Shown one piece after another: positions 1 through 8,843 of a stretch of DNA of 12,504 nucleotides. The stretch spans positions 1 through 12,504 of the forward strand of contig CAMBSS010000125.1 in NCBI GenBank assembly GCA_945870465.1, given 5' to 3'. The DNA comes from Bordetella parapertussis (GTDB lineage: Bacteria; Pseudomonadota; Gammaproteobacteria; Burkholderiales; SG8-41). Every line of letters begins with the position of its first letter. Position 1 is the first letter of the stretch. The notes under the pieces are model-generated. The model had not been told where the DNA came from, made no database searches, and was given only the letters and a program-made list of their open reading frames with translations. Position numbers and translations under genes: made by a program.

Positions 1-72
1 TGCGCCGAAATTGCGCGGCTTCTTGTTGTGATCGAGGATCACTTCCTGGTACAGCGCTTTCGGGTCCGCCAT
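1..72 (-). CDS. sufU: SufU-type Fe-S scaffold/sulfur-transfer protein, N-terminal fragment cut by window edge
   Basis: Only the first 24 codons are inside the window. They read MADPKALYQEVILDHNKKPR followed by NFGA. The LYxxVILDHxxxPRN pattern is the typical N-terminus of SufU/IscU scaffold proteins, and the spelling with LYQEVILDH is closer to SufU than to IscU. In the family, SufU carries three cysteines and receives sulfur from SufS or presents nascent clusters; those residues lie beyond the window. The ATG shares one base with the sufS TAA stop, so the gene ends the suf cluster and is probably translationally coupled to sufS. Identification as a U-type protein is firm; SufU versus IscU is inferred from the N-terminus and the sufS neighbour. 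Confidence 0.85.
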   Translation of the reverse strand, partial: MADPKALYQEVILDHNKKPRNFGA

Positions 73-1322
73 TATGCGAAAACCTTCTGCACATTGCGGA
101 TACCGGCGATCAGCGCATCGACTTCAGCCAGGTTGTTGTAAAACGCGAACGAAGCGCGCGACGTCGCCGGCACCTTGAAGCGCTGCATCACCGGTTGCGC
201 GCAGTGGTGACCGGTGCGTATCGCGATGCCATCCTGGTTAAGCAAAGTACCGACGTCGTGCGGATGCACGCCTTCGATGGCAAACGACAGTACCGCGGCC
301 TTTTTCTCGGCGGTGCCTATGATGCGCACGCCGGGCATGCCGTTGACCTGCTCAGTCGCGTAGTTAAGAAGATCGATTTCGTGCGCCGCGATCTGGTCCA
401 TGCCGATGGCAGACAGGTAATCAACGGCGGCACCCAGCGTAATCGCCGCGGCGATCGGCGGCGTGCCGGCTTCGAATTTATGCGGGATCGTGTTGTAAGT
501 GGTCTTCTCGAACGTCACCGACAAAATCATGTCGCCGCCGCCCTTGAACGGCTGCATGCGCTCCAGTATCGCGGCCTTGCCGTAAAGAATGCCGATACCC
601 GTCGGGCCGCACAATTTGTGGCCGGAAAACGCATAAAAATCGCAATCGAGGTCCTGCACGTCAACGCGCATATGGGGCGTCGCCTGCGCGCCGTCAACCA
701 GCACCGGCACACCGCGCGCATGCGCGAACTCGATCATGTGCTTGACCGGATTGATGGTGCCCAGCGCGTTCGATACGTGCATGACGCCGACGAATTTGGT
801 GCGCTCGTTGAAAAGCTTCTCGTACTCGTCAACCAGCAATTCGCCCGCGTCGTTGATGGGCACGACGCGGATTTTCGCGCCCTTCTCTTCCGCCAGCATC
901 TGCCACGGCACGATGTTCGAGTGGTGCTCGAGCGTGGTCAGGATGATCTCGTCGTCCTTGCCGATGAACTTGCGGCCGTAGCCGTGCATCACGAGATTGA
1001 TCGATTCGGTGGTGCCGCTGGTGAATATCACTTCGCGCTCTTCGCGCGCATTGATGAATCGTTGCAGCTTGCGCCGCGCTTCCTCGTACTCGCCCGTAGC
1101 GGTCTCCGACAGATAATGCACGCCACGATGGATATTGGCGTGCTGCGCGCTCTGGTAGCGCACGAAACGGTCGATCACCGGCTGCGGCATCTGGCTCGAA
1201 GCCGCGTTGTCGAAATAGACCAGTGGCTGGCCGCCGACTTTCAGCTTCAGGATCGGAAAATCAGCGCGTATGCGCTCCACATCAAACGCTGAAGACGAAC
1301 GGGCTTTCAGTGCCGTGGTCAT
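72..1322 (-). CDS. sufS: Cysteine desulfurase SufS (type II, PLP enzyme)
   Basis: This protein of 416 residues removes sulfur from L-cysteine, giving alanine and an enzyme persulfide that feeds cluster assembly in the cytosol. It is an aminotransferase class V fold enzyme. Visible marks are YFDNAASSQMP near residues 36-46, TSGTTESIN at 101-109, LEHHSN at 131-136, the PLP lysine in SGHK (Lys236) and the catalytic cysteine in RTGHHCAQP (Cys374). The RxGHHCAxP context without a long flexible loop is the group II (SufS/CsdA) signature and separates it from the type I IscS encoded at 5335-6480. Length is normal for SufS. Its ATG overlaps the sufD stop in an ATGA, and its stop touches the next start, which points to one coupled transcript. 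Confidence 0.96.
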   Translation of the reverse strand: MTTALKARSSSAFDVERIRADFPILKLKVGGQPLVYFDNAASSQMPQPVIDRFVRYQSAQHANIHRGVHYLSETATGEYEEARRKLQRFINAREEREVIFTSGTTESINLVMHGYGRKFIGKDDEIILTTLEHHSNIVPWQMLAEEKGAKIRVVPINDAGELLVDEYEKLFNERTKFVGVMHVSNALGTINPVKHMIEFAHARGVPVLVDGAQATPHMRVDVQDLDCDFYAFSGHKLCGPTGIGILYGKAAILERMQPFKGGGDMILSVTFEKTTYNTIPHKFEAGTPPIAAAITLGAAVDYLSAIGMDQIAAHEIDLLNYATEQVNGMPGVRIIGTAEKKAAVLSFAIEGVHPHDVGTLLNQDGIAIRTGHHCAQPVMQRFKVPATSRASFAFYNNLAEVDALIAGIRNVQKVFA

Positions 1323-2613
1323 GACAGGCGATTCGTATGATCGAGCACGGTCTGCTCGAGGTGGTGTTTGAGCGAAGCTACCGGAATACGGTCGATGATT
1401 TCGGCGCCGAACGCGTAAGTCAGCAGATTGCGCGCCGCGGCGTCGGACAGCCCGCGGCTCTTCAGGTAAAACACTTCATCGGCATCGAGCTGGCCGACGG
1501 TCGCGCCGTGCGCGCATTTCACGTCATCGGCGAATATTTCAAGCTGTGGCTTGGTATCGACACGCGACTTGGCGGTCAGCAGCAGGTTGCGGCTCGACTG
1601 CGACGAATTGGTCTGCTGCGCGCCCTGGCGCACCATGATCTTGCCGTTGAACACGGCGCGCGCCGCACCATCGACTATGCATTTGTGCTGCTGGCGGCTC
1701 GTGCCATGCGGTTTGGCATGGTCGATACAAGTGTGCGTATCCGCAAGCTGGCTGTCGTTGATCAGCGCCAGGCCGTCGATGGCACATTCCGCGCCTTCGG
1801 CAGACTGCAACACGTTCAGGTTATAACGCGAAATGCGCGCGCCGAACGCAACGCTTACGGAGTGGTAGCGGCTCGTATGCGCAAGAGATACCGCGCAATT
1901 GGCGATATGAAACGCCTGCGCGCCTTCGCGCTGCACCCGCACATGATTGACGCTTGCATTATCGGCAATCGCAATCTCGGTGACCGCGTTCGTAAAATAC
2001 GCGCCATCCTGCAACGCCACAAAGTCCTCAACCAGCGTGATGGCGCTGCCGGACCCGGCAACCACCAGGCAGCGCGGATAGCTGGCGGCTTCTTTTTGCG
2101 TCGCAATAAATAAAAGGTGCAGCGGCGCCGCAACCGTCATATTGCGCGGCACCAGGATCAATGCGCCGTCATTGAGGAAAGCCGTATTGAGCGCGGCGAA
2201 CGCATTGGCATCAAATGCCGCATGCTGGCCAAGGTGCGCCTGGATCGCCACACCATGCTTGATCAATCCATCCGCGATGTTCTCGACTTCGATACCGGCG
2301 TTGTTGAACGACAGCTGCGGCACATAGACCCCATCGACGAATGTCAGTCGCGCACCCGCTTCGGGCAATGCGAAACGTTCAAGGTCCTCAGGGTCGACCT
2401 GCGCCGCGTTGTATGCCGGCTGGAACGGAATCTTGGTGAGGGGCGAGATATCCGTGAAGCGCCACTCTTCGTCGTGCGTCGTCGGCACCGTTAAAGCGCC
2501 AACGCGGTCGACCGCATGCGCACGCAGGTCGTTGAACCACGCCAGCGGACTCGGCGCCGTTTGCGGCCTTCCCGCCAGCAAGCTGGCGAGATAACTGTTG
2601 GTCGCGACTACGG

Positions 2614-2617
<4 letters not shown>
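1319..2617 (-). CDS. sufD: Fe-S cluster assembly scaffold subunit SufD
   Basis: SufD is a paralogue of SufB that joins SufB and two SufC in the SufBC2D scaffold, where clusters are built and iron uptake depends on SufD. The 432 residues show the usual plan: a helical N-terminal part with the [13 protein letters not shown] motif (residues 48-60), then a long right-handed beta-helix rich in short repeated strands, then a C-terminal helical SufC-binding part. The segment [15 protein letters not shown] (residues 364-378) is the diagnostic SufD/SufB core, and His370 in it corresponds to the histidine shown to matter in E. coli SufD. It starts in an ATGA overlap with the sufC stop and ends in another with sufS. 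Confidence 0.95.
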
Positions 2618-4853
<2,236 letters not shown>

Positions 4854-4879
4854 ATTGATCCAAAAATCGAAAATTCTTT

Positions 4880-4964
4880 AACCGCTAAGGTCGCTAAGGG
4901 CGCGAAGGAAAACCAAAAACAGCATTCTGGTAGAAATTTTCTTTCCTTCGCGTCCTTGGCGGTT
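4880..4964. repeat. Imperfect inverted repeat between iscA and sufB (REP/MITE-like)
   Basis: The left arm (about 4880-4912) begins AACCGCTAAGG and carries short tandem units of the kind CGCTAAGG/CGCGAAGG. The right arm (4937-4964), read on the opposite strand, begins AACCGCCAAGG and continues ACGCGAAGGAAA. The arms share AACCGCYAAGG and CGCGAAGGAAA, are separated by about 24 AT-richer bases, and could fold into a long hairpin in the transcript. The right arm touches the iscA stop codon. Similar AACCGC-AAGG palindromes are widespread intergenic repeats in proteobacteria. Whether it attenuates or stabilises the downstream suf message is inference. Confidence 0.75.
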
Positions 4965-5305
4965 CAGGATTTTTCCGTTGCTTTCACACTGAAGCTCTCG
5001 CCGCAACCGCAGGTCGCATCGACGTTCGGGTTCTCGAACTTGAACATCTGCTTCAATCCTTCTTTTACGAAGTCGAGCTTCGACCCGTCAATGACGCCCA
5101 GGCTGTCAGCGTCTATTACCACTTTCGCGTCATGCGCTTCAAACGCATGGTCATCGACACGAATGTCGTCCGCGTAGTCGAAGGTATAGGCAAAACCCGA
5201 GCAGCCGACCTTTTTGATGCCCACGCGCAGGCCCAGCCCCTTGCCGCGCTTCGCGAGCTGGGTGCGGATCTGTTTCGCCGCGTTTTCAGTCAATGTAATC
5301 GCCAT
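4964..5305 (-). CDS. iscA: A-type Fe-S carrier protein, IscA-like
   Basis: The 113-residue protein belongs to the HesB/IscA family of A-type carriers, which bind a cluster or iron between subunits and pass clusters to target proteins. The three family cysteines are present: Cys35 in VGCSGFAY, and Cys99 and Cys101 in the C-terminal CGCGESF. The start MAITLTENAA and the stretch LDFVKEGLKQMFKFENPNV are closer to E. coli IscA (FKFTNPNV, ECGCGESFHV) than to SufA or ErpA, as I recall those sequences. It lies 29 bases after iscS with no iscU between them, which is unlike a standard ISC operon. Its stop codon sits in the arm of the repeat that separates it from sufB. Confidence 0.9.
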   Translation of the reverse strand: MAITLTENAAKQIRTQLAKRGKGLGLRVGIKKVGCSGFAYTFDYADDIRVDDHAFEAHDAKVVIDADSLGVIDGSKLDFVKEGLKQMFKFENPNVDATCGCGESFSVKATEKS

Positions 5306-5334
5306 GGTGTCTACCGTTTACAGTTGGTTTGCTT

Positions 5335-6480
5335 TTAGACTGCAATTGCCGTCAGGCGTTTCAATCTCGCCAGCACGCCCGCCAGCGCGCGCAGAAAATC
5401 AGCGACCTGGGCAGCCGTGTTGTCCTTGCCGAGGCTGAAACGCACGGCGCCGCGCGCGACTTCCGGGGCAACGCCCATCGCGAGCAGTGTCGCACTCGGT
5501 TCGGTACTGGTGCTGGAACAAGCTGCACCGCTTGCCACCGCGAAACCCGCCTGGTCGAGTTCGATCACCAGCGTTTCGCCCTCGATGCCCGGAAACGCGA
5601 AATAACTCGTATTCGGCACGCGCTTTGCCCCAGCGCCGAATATCACCGAATCCATGCCGCACAACCCGCGTTCCAGTTCGTCGCGCATGGCAGCCAGGCG
5701 CGGCGCGAGATCGCGCATGCGGCCGGCAGCGAGTTCGCATGCCGCGCCGAAACCGACTATGCCCGCCACGTTTTCAGTACCCGAACGCAGGCCCTGCTCG
5801 TGCCCACCGCCGCTGATCAGTGGTTTTAATTCGATGCGCTTGTCGAGCACCAGCGCGCCCACGCCTTTGGGGCCGTAGATCTTGTGCGCCGACAGCGTCA
5901 TCGCGTGCACGTTGAGCGCGGAGAAATCGACGTCTATCTTGCCCAGCGCCTGCACCGCGTCGGTGTGCACCCACGCGCGTGCTGCGCGTGCTTGTTCCGC
6001 GATAGCAGCGACGTCCTGAATCACGCCGGTCTCGTTGTTGGCAAGCATCACGGACACGATGCCGGCCGGCTCTTTGAGCGCCTGCGCGACGTCTCCGAGA
6101 TCGACTCGACCATCGCTGTTGACGGCAAGCTTGCGCAATTTCCAGCCGGCGCGCGTGAGTTCCTGCGCCGGCTTGGCCACGCAGGGATGCTCGATTGCGC
6201 TGACGGCAAGCTGGCTGGGCTTCCACATCCCCGCCGCGCCCTTGATGAAAGCGTTGTTGGCTTCAGTGCCGCCGCTAGTAAAGACCACTTGCACCGGCTG
6301 CACGCCGACCAGCGCGGCGACCTGCTCGCGCGCCTGATTCACGGCCTTGCGCGCCTGTGTGCCGAACTCGTGACGGCTGGATGCATTGCCATACTGCTCG
6401 CGCAGGTACGGCAACATGGCTTCCAGCACGCGCTCGTCGAGCGGCGTGGTCGCGTTGTGATCGAAATAAACGTGCGTCAT
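5335..6480 (-). CDS. iscS: Cysteine desulfurase IscS/NifS type (type I)
   Basis: This 381-residue PLP enzyme releases sulfur from cysteine for clusters and, in the family, for tRNA thiolation. Marks in order are VYFDHNATTPLD at residues 4-15, TSGGTEANN at 68-76, AIEHPCV at 95-101, the PLP lysine in SAHKIYGPKG (Lys200), GGGHEQGLRSGTEN at 224-237, and the mobile-loop cysteine in ASGAACSSTSTEPS (Cys321). The SSGSAC-like loop makes it type I, distinct from SufS at 72-1322. Compared with E. coli IscS (404 residues) the C-terminus is shorter and differs, so it may be nearer the NifS/IscS side branch. It follows iscR after a 10-base gap and is surely co-transcribed with it. Confidence 0.93.
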   Translation of the reverse strand: MTHVYFDHNATTPLDERVLEAMLPYLREQYGNASSRHEFGTQARKAVNQAREQVAALVGVQPVQVVFTSGGTEANNAFIKGAAGMWKPSQLAVSAIEHPCVAKPAQELTRAGWKLRKLAVNSDGRVDLGDVAQALKEPAGIVSVMLANNETGVIQDVAAIAEQARAARAWVHTDAVQALGKIDVDFSALNVHAMTLSAHKIYGPKGVGALVLDKRIELKPLISGGGHEQGLRSGTENVAGIVGFGAACELAAGRMRDLAPRLAAMRDELERGLCGMDSVIFGAGAKRVPNTSYFAFPGIEGETLVIELDQAGFAVASGAACSSTSTEPSATLLAMGVAPEVARGAVRFSLGKDNTAAQVADFLRALAGVLARLKRLTAIAV

Positions 6481-6490
6481 TGCAGCAGGA

Positions 6491-6973
6491 TCAGACCGCG
6501 GCCGGCGTGCGCTCGCGTTTGCCGGTGTTGTCGCGCATGTCGTGCACCTGCGCGACGCCGCTTTGCTTGGCCTTCTGCTTGTCGACCAGTTGCGTCAGCG
6601 TGACAGCCTGCAGGTAATCGATAATGTGCTGGTTGAGATTGGCCCACAGATCGTGCGTGATGCACTTGTGATCGTCGTGGCAGTTTTCCTTGCCGCCGCA
6701 CTGCGTGGCATCTATCGGTTCATCGACCGCGACGATGATGTCGGCGACCGACACCCGCGCCATGTCGCCCGCGAGGCAATAGCCGCCACCGGGACCGCGC
6801 ACACTGTCGACCAGGCCGTTGCGGCGCAACTTGCCGAACAACTGCTCGAGGTAGGACAGCGAAATTTTCTGGCGTCCGCTGATTTCCGCCAGCGTCACCG
6901 GGCCGCCGCCATGGCGCATCGCGAGATCGACCATAGCCGTCACTGCAAACCGCCCCTTAGTCGTCAGTCTCAT
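6491..6973 (-). CDS. iscR: Fe-S cluster-sensing Rrf2 family regulator IscR
   Basis: IscR is a winged-helix repressor and activator that carries a [2Fe-2S] cluster and reports Fe-S status. The 160 residues open with MRLTTKGRFAVTAMVDLA, followed by the recognition region ISLSYLEQLFGKLRRNGLV (37-55) and the wing SVRGPGGGY (57-65). The cluster ligands match those of E. coli IscR in position: Cys92, Cys98, Cys104 and His107 (ITHDLW). It should therefore bind clusters and recognise type 1 sites when loaded. Two type 1-like operators lie just upstream of its start and one at the cysE promoter, so autorepression is expected. A GAGAGG ribosome site stands about 6 bases before the ATG. Confidence 0.97.
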   Translation of the reverse strand: MRLTTKGRFAVTAMVDLAMRHGGGPVTLAEISGRQKISLSYLEQLFGKLRRNGLVDSVRGPGGGYCLAGDMARVSVADIIVAVDEPIDATQCGGKENCHDDHKCITHDLWANLNQHIIDYLQAVTLTQLVDKQKAKQSGVAQVHDMRDNTGKRERTPAAV

Positions 6974-7014
6974 AATATACCTCTCATTAAATCAATTACT
7001 TGCAGCACAATATA

Positions 7015-7039
7015 ATACACGATGAATTTAGTCGACTAT
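7015..7039 (-). promoter_or_regulatory. Proximal IscR type 1-like operator upstream of iscR
   Basis: On the minus strand the 25 bases run from ATAGTCGACTAAATT to CGTGTAT. Compared with the E. coli type 1 consensus (ATASYYGACT, RWWWYAGTC, RRSTAT) I count 22 of 25 agreements. The site covers the -10 element and predicted start of the promoter at 7035-7063, a position suited to repression by cluster-loaded IscR. Binding is inferred, not shown. Confidence 0.75.
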
Positions 7040-7063
7040 ACAATACCCGATGAATTCAGTCAA
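7035..7063 (-). promoter_or_regulatory. Sigma70-type iscR promoter
   Basis: On the minus strand TTGACT (7063-7058) and TATAGT (7040-7035) are separated by 17 bases, each hexamer matching the consensus in 5 of 6 places. Transcription would start near 7028, about 55 bases before the iscR ATG. The -35 lies in the distal IscR box and overlaps the end of cysE, the -10 lies in the proximal IscR box. This is the strongest promoter I see in the window and should drive iscR and the genes after it. A weaker alternative (TCGACT and TATTGT, 17 apart) lies 28 bases downstream. Confidence 0.75.
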
Positions 7064-7067
7064 CAAT
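7043..7067 (-). promoter_or_regulatory. Distal IscR type 1-like operator overlapping the cysE 3' end
   Basis: Read on the minus strand the site runs from ATTGTTGACTGAATT to CGGGTAT, with 22 of 25 agreements to the E. coli type 1 consensus by my count. It is a direct repeat of the proximal box (21 of 25 bases equal, 28 bases centre to centre) and includes the -35 hexamer of the iscR promoter. Its upstream half lies inside cysE, covering the codons for its last three residues and the TGA stop. Confidence 0.72.
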
Positions 7068-7784
7068 ATTGTTCAGGTAATTGGCGTCGAATTCGTCGCG
7101 CTTGCCGACCTTGCCGCAGTCGGCCCCGAGCTGCTTCAACTGCTCGAGAATCTGCTCGAGACGCTGGTCGGTGCTGACGCTGTGGTCGATCAATTCGTGG
7201 ATGGCTTTGGTGATGGGGTCGTTCATGTCGCTGCCAACCGCATAGGCCGAGAACCCGCCCTTGTCGCCCGCCTGCTCCGCAATAATGCGCGCCGGAATGC
7301 CGATCGCCGTCGCACCGGGCGGCACGTCTTTGACCACGACCGCATTGGAACCGACGCGCGCGCGGTCGCCTATCGTGATCGGGCCGAGTATTTTGGCGCC
7401 GGCGCCGAGCACCACGCCGTTACCCAGCGTCGGATGGCGCTTGCCCTTGCTCCAGGACGTGCCGCCCAGCGTGACGCCGTGATACAGCGTGCAATCGTCG
7501 CCAATCTCCGCGGTTTCGCCGATCACTACCCCCATGCCGTGATCGATGAAAAAACGCCGCCCGATTTGCGCGCCAGGATGAATTTCGATGCCGGTCAGCC
7601 AACGGCCGAGATGCGAAACGAAGCGCGCGATCCAGCGCAGCCGTTCGCTCCACAGCCAATGTGCCAGCCGGTGCACCAGCAGCGCATGAAACCCGGGATA
7701 ACAGGTGACCACTTCCCACGTGTTGCGGGCCGCCGGGTCGCGCTCGAATACGACCGCTATTTCTTCTTGCAGGCGAGTGAACAT
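7056..7784 (-). CDS. cysE: Serine O-acetyltransferase CysE (short form)
   Basis: CysE makes O-acetylserine from serine and acetyl-CoA, the committed step of cysteine synthesis, so it supplies the substrate of the two desulfurases in this locus. The 242 residues open [20 protein letters not shown], then form a short helical part and a left-handed beta-helix of hexapeptide repeats (about 65-165). The catalytic Asp-His pair is in [13 protein letters not shown] (Asp81, His82); GVTLGGT, KRHPTLG and GAGAKILG are also typical. It lacks most of the N-terminal domain of the 273-residue E. coli enzyme, as do CysE copies next to ISC operons in Pseudomonas and Azotobacter. I chose the ATG at 7784, not the longer frame from 7874, because a promoter with an IscR box lies between them and homologues start MFTRL. 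Confidence 0.95.
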   Translation of the reverse strand: MFTRLQEEIAVVFERDPAARNTWEVVTCYPGFHALLVHRLAHWLWSERLRWIARFVSHLGRWLTGIEIHPGAQIGRRFFIDHGMGVVIGETAEIGDDCTLYHGVTLGGTSWSKGKRHPTLGNGVVLGAGAKILGPITIGDRARVGSNAVVVKDVPPGATAIGIPARIIAEQAGDKGGFSAYAVGSDMNDPITKAIHELIDHSVSTDQRLEQILEQLKQLGADCGKVGKRDEFDANYLNNIVD

Positions 7785-7811
7785 GGTTGATTCGAAAGCA
7801 AATAGCAGGGC

Positions 7812-7840
7812 AGCATACTTTACCCTACTAATCTGGTCAA
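7812..7840 (-). promoter_or_regulatory. Sigma70-type cysE promoter
   Basis: On the minus strand TTGACC (7840-7835, 5 of 6) and TATGCT (7817-7812, 4 of 6) are 17 bases apart. The predicted start is near 7805, leaving a 20-base leader before the cysE ATG at 7784. The surrounding ATAGTTGACC is the same string that forms the -35 region of the E. coli iscR promoter. Confidence 0.65.
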
Positions 7841-7844
7841 CTAT
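7820..7844 (-). promoter_or_regulatory. IscR type 1-like operator at the cysE promoter
   Basis: On the minus strand the site starts ATAGTTGACCAGATTAGT and ends AGGGTAA; 21 of 25 positions agree with the E. coli type 1 consensus by my count. It spans the -35 hexamer and most of the spacer of the cysE promoter, so loaded IscR should block transcription of cysE and any read-through into iscR and suf. Confidence 0.65.
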
Positions 7845-7911
7845 TGACGGCGCCGACCAATCCCGACGCCGCACAAGCGCCCTTTTGAAAGGACTGAGGA
7901 AGCCATTTTTT

Positions 7912-7980
7912 GTCGTTCCCGCGCAGGCGGGAACCCAGGCGACTCAACTGTTTCTGGATACCCGCCTGCGCGGGTAAGAC
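7912..7980. repeat. REP-like palindrome pair between cysE and trmJ
   Basis: Two 27-base arms, 7912-7938 and 7954-7980, are inverted copies of each other with 23 of 27 bases equal. Each arm has its own core hairpin CCCGC-GCAG-GCGGG and ends in CCAG or its complement, with 15 bases between the arms. This is the layout of a BIME-like pair of repetitive extragenic palindromes. It occupies most of the 219 bases between the trmJ stop and the cysE start, and may protect or end the trmJ transcript; there is no T-run on the trmJ strand, so a classical terminator is not claimed. Confidence 0.8.
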
Positions 7981-8003
7981 GGTTAAACAGGGAGTAATCT
8001 ATT

Positions 8004-8735
8004 CTATTTGCGCGGCCACTTGCTAACGGTGTTCAGGAACCCGCGCAGGATATTCACCTCTTCCGCTTCGAGTCCCGCGTGCGCCAGCAAACGCCGCAGA
8101 CGCGGCAACAACCGCTTGGGACTGGATGGATCGAGAAAACCCGTGTGCGTCATGGTTTGCTCGAAATGCCGGTAGAGCTGCTCGACTTGCTCCAGGGTAG
8201 CCGGCGCGCATTCCGGCGCCTGCGGCAACACGCCATCTGACACGGCCATGCGCAATTCGTAAGCGAAGATCTGCACAGCCGCGGCGAGATTCAGCGAAGA
8301 AAACCCGGCGTTGGCCGGCACGTAAGCCCACAGCTGGCACAAGCTCGCCTCCTCGTTGCTGAGGCCGGATGTTTCGTTGCCGAACACCAGCGCTACCGGG
8401 TGAGTCGCGGCCGCGCTCAGCAACGCACCCGCCGCCTCGCGCGCACTTTTTACTTCGTGCCGCAAGCCGCGCTGGCGGGCCGAGGTGGCGACCGCCAGCA
8501 CGCATCCGCTCAGCGCCTGCGCGAGACTGTCGCAAACCTGCGCTTTTTCCAGCACATCGAGCGCGCCGGCTGCGCGCCTGTCCGCTTCATCGTGCGGGAA
8601 ATGACGCGGATTGACCAGATACAGCGCTTGCAGCCCCATGGTCTTCATCGCGCGCGCGGCGGCGCCGATGTTGCCCGGATGACTCGGTTGCGTCAGTACG
8701 ACGCGAATATTTTTGAGCGGATCGCCTTGAATCAC
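8004..8735 (-). CDS. trmJ: tRNA (cytidine/uridine-2'-O-)-methyltransferase TrmJ
   Basis: TrmJ is a SPOUT (knotted) methyltransferase that uses S-adenosylmethionine to methylate the 2'-oxygen at position 32 of tRNA anticodon loops. The three family motifs are present: PSHPGNIGAAARAMKTMG (17-34), LVFGNETSGLSNEE (116-129) and VPANAGFSSLNLAAAVQ (139-155). In motif 2 the E. coli FGRE reads FGNE here. A C-terminal helical extension (about 175-243) matches the TrmJ plan and excludes the shorter TrmL. The start is a GTG directly after an in-frame TAA; no later start fits the N-terminus of the fold. It is divergent from suhB and upstream of cysE-iscR, the same neighbourhood as in E. coli and Pseudomonas. 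Confidence 0.92.
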   Translation of the reverse strand: MIQGDPLKNIRVVLTQPSHPGNIGAAARAMKTMGLQALYLVNPRHFPHDEADRRAAGALDVLEKAQVCDSLAQALSGCVLAVATSARQRGLRHEVKSAREAAGALLSAAATHPVALVFGNETSGLSNEEASLCQLWAYVPANAGFSSLNLAAAVQIFAYELRMAVSDGVLPQAPECAPATLEQVEQLYRHFEQTMTHTGFLDPSSPKRLLPRLRRLLAHAGLEAEEVNILRGFLNTVSKWPRK

Positions 8736-8742
8736 TTAGAAT
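8713..8742 (+). promoter_or_regulatory. Possible suhB promoter inside the trmJ 5' end
   Basis: TTGAGC (8713-8718, 4 of 6) and TAGAAT (8737-8742, 5 of 6) are 18 bases apart. The predicted start near 8749 leaves a leader of about 95 bases before suhB. The spacing is slightly long and the evidence is the hexamers alone. Confidence 0.35.
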
Positions 8743-8766
8743 ACGCGCCATGAAAATTGCCATGAT

Positions 8767-8787
8767 ATGCGTTCCGGCCTGCGCGGG
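8767..8787. repeat. Degenerate single copy of the REP-like arm in the trmJ-suhB gap
   Basis: The plus strand reads ATGCGTTCCGGCCTGCGCGG followed by G. It agrees with the right arm of the palindrome pair at 7954-7980 in 16 of 21 positions, with the block GCCTGCGCGGG unbroken. It looks like an eroded solitary arm in the suhB leader; its second arm is not visible. Confidence 0.45.
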
Positions 8788-8843
8788 GGTAAAAAGCGTG
8801 GCCTCGCGCGTCTTCTCCCCGCTTTCTGCAGGGAGCCGCTGAC

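Noticed and set aside
195..1292. Long plus-strand open frame (365 codons) opposite sufS.
   Set aside because: sufS is certain on the other strand; the translation is rich in Arg, His and Val as expected of an antisense shadow of a GC-rich gene, and it has no ribosome site or recognisable motif.
7785..7874. Longer N-terminus for CysE starting at 7874.
   Set aside because: The added 30 residues do not resemble CysE, and the cysE promoter and IscR box lie within them; the MFTRL start at 7784 is preferred.
8750..8842. 30-codon frame (MKIAMICVPACAGV onward) ending two bases before the suhB start, a possible leader peptide.
   Set aside because: It has no ribosome site and part of it is a degenerate REP arm; the coupling to suhB may be chance.
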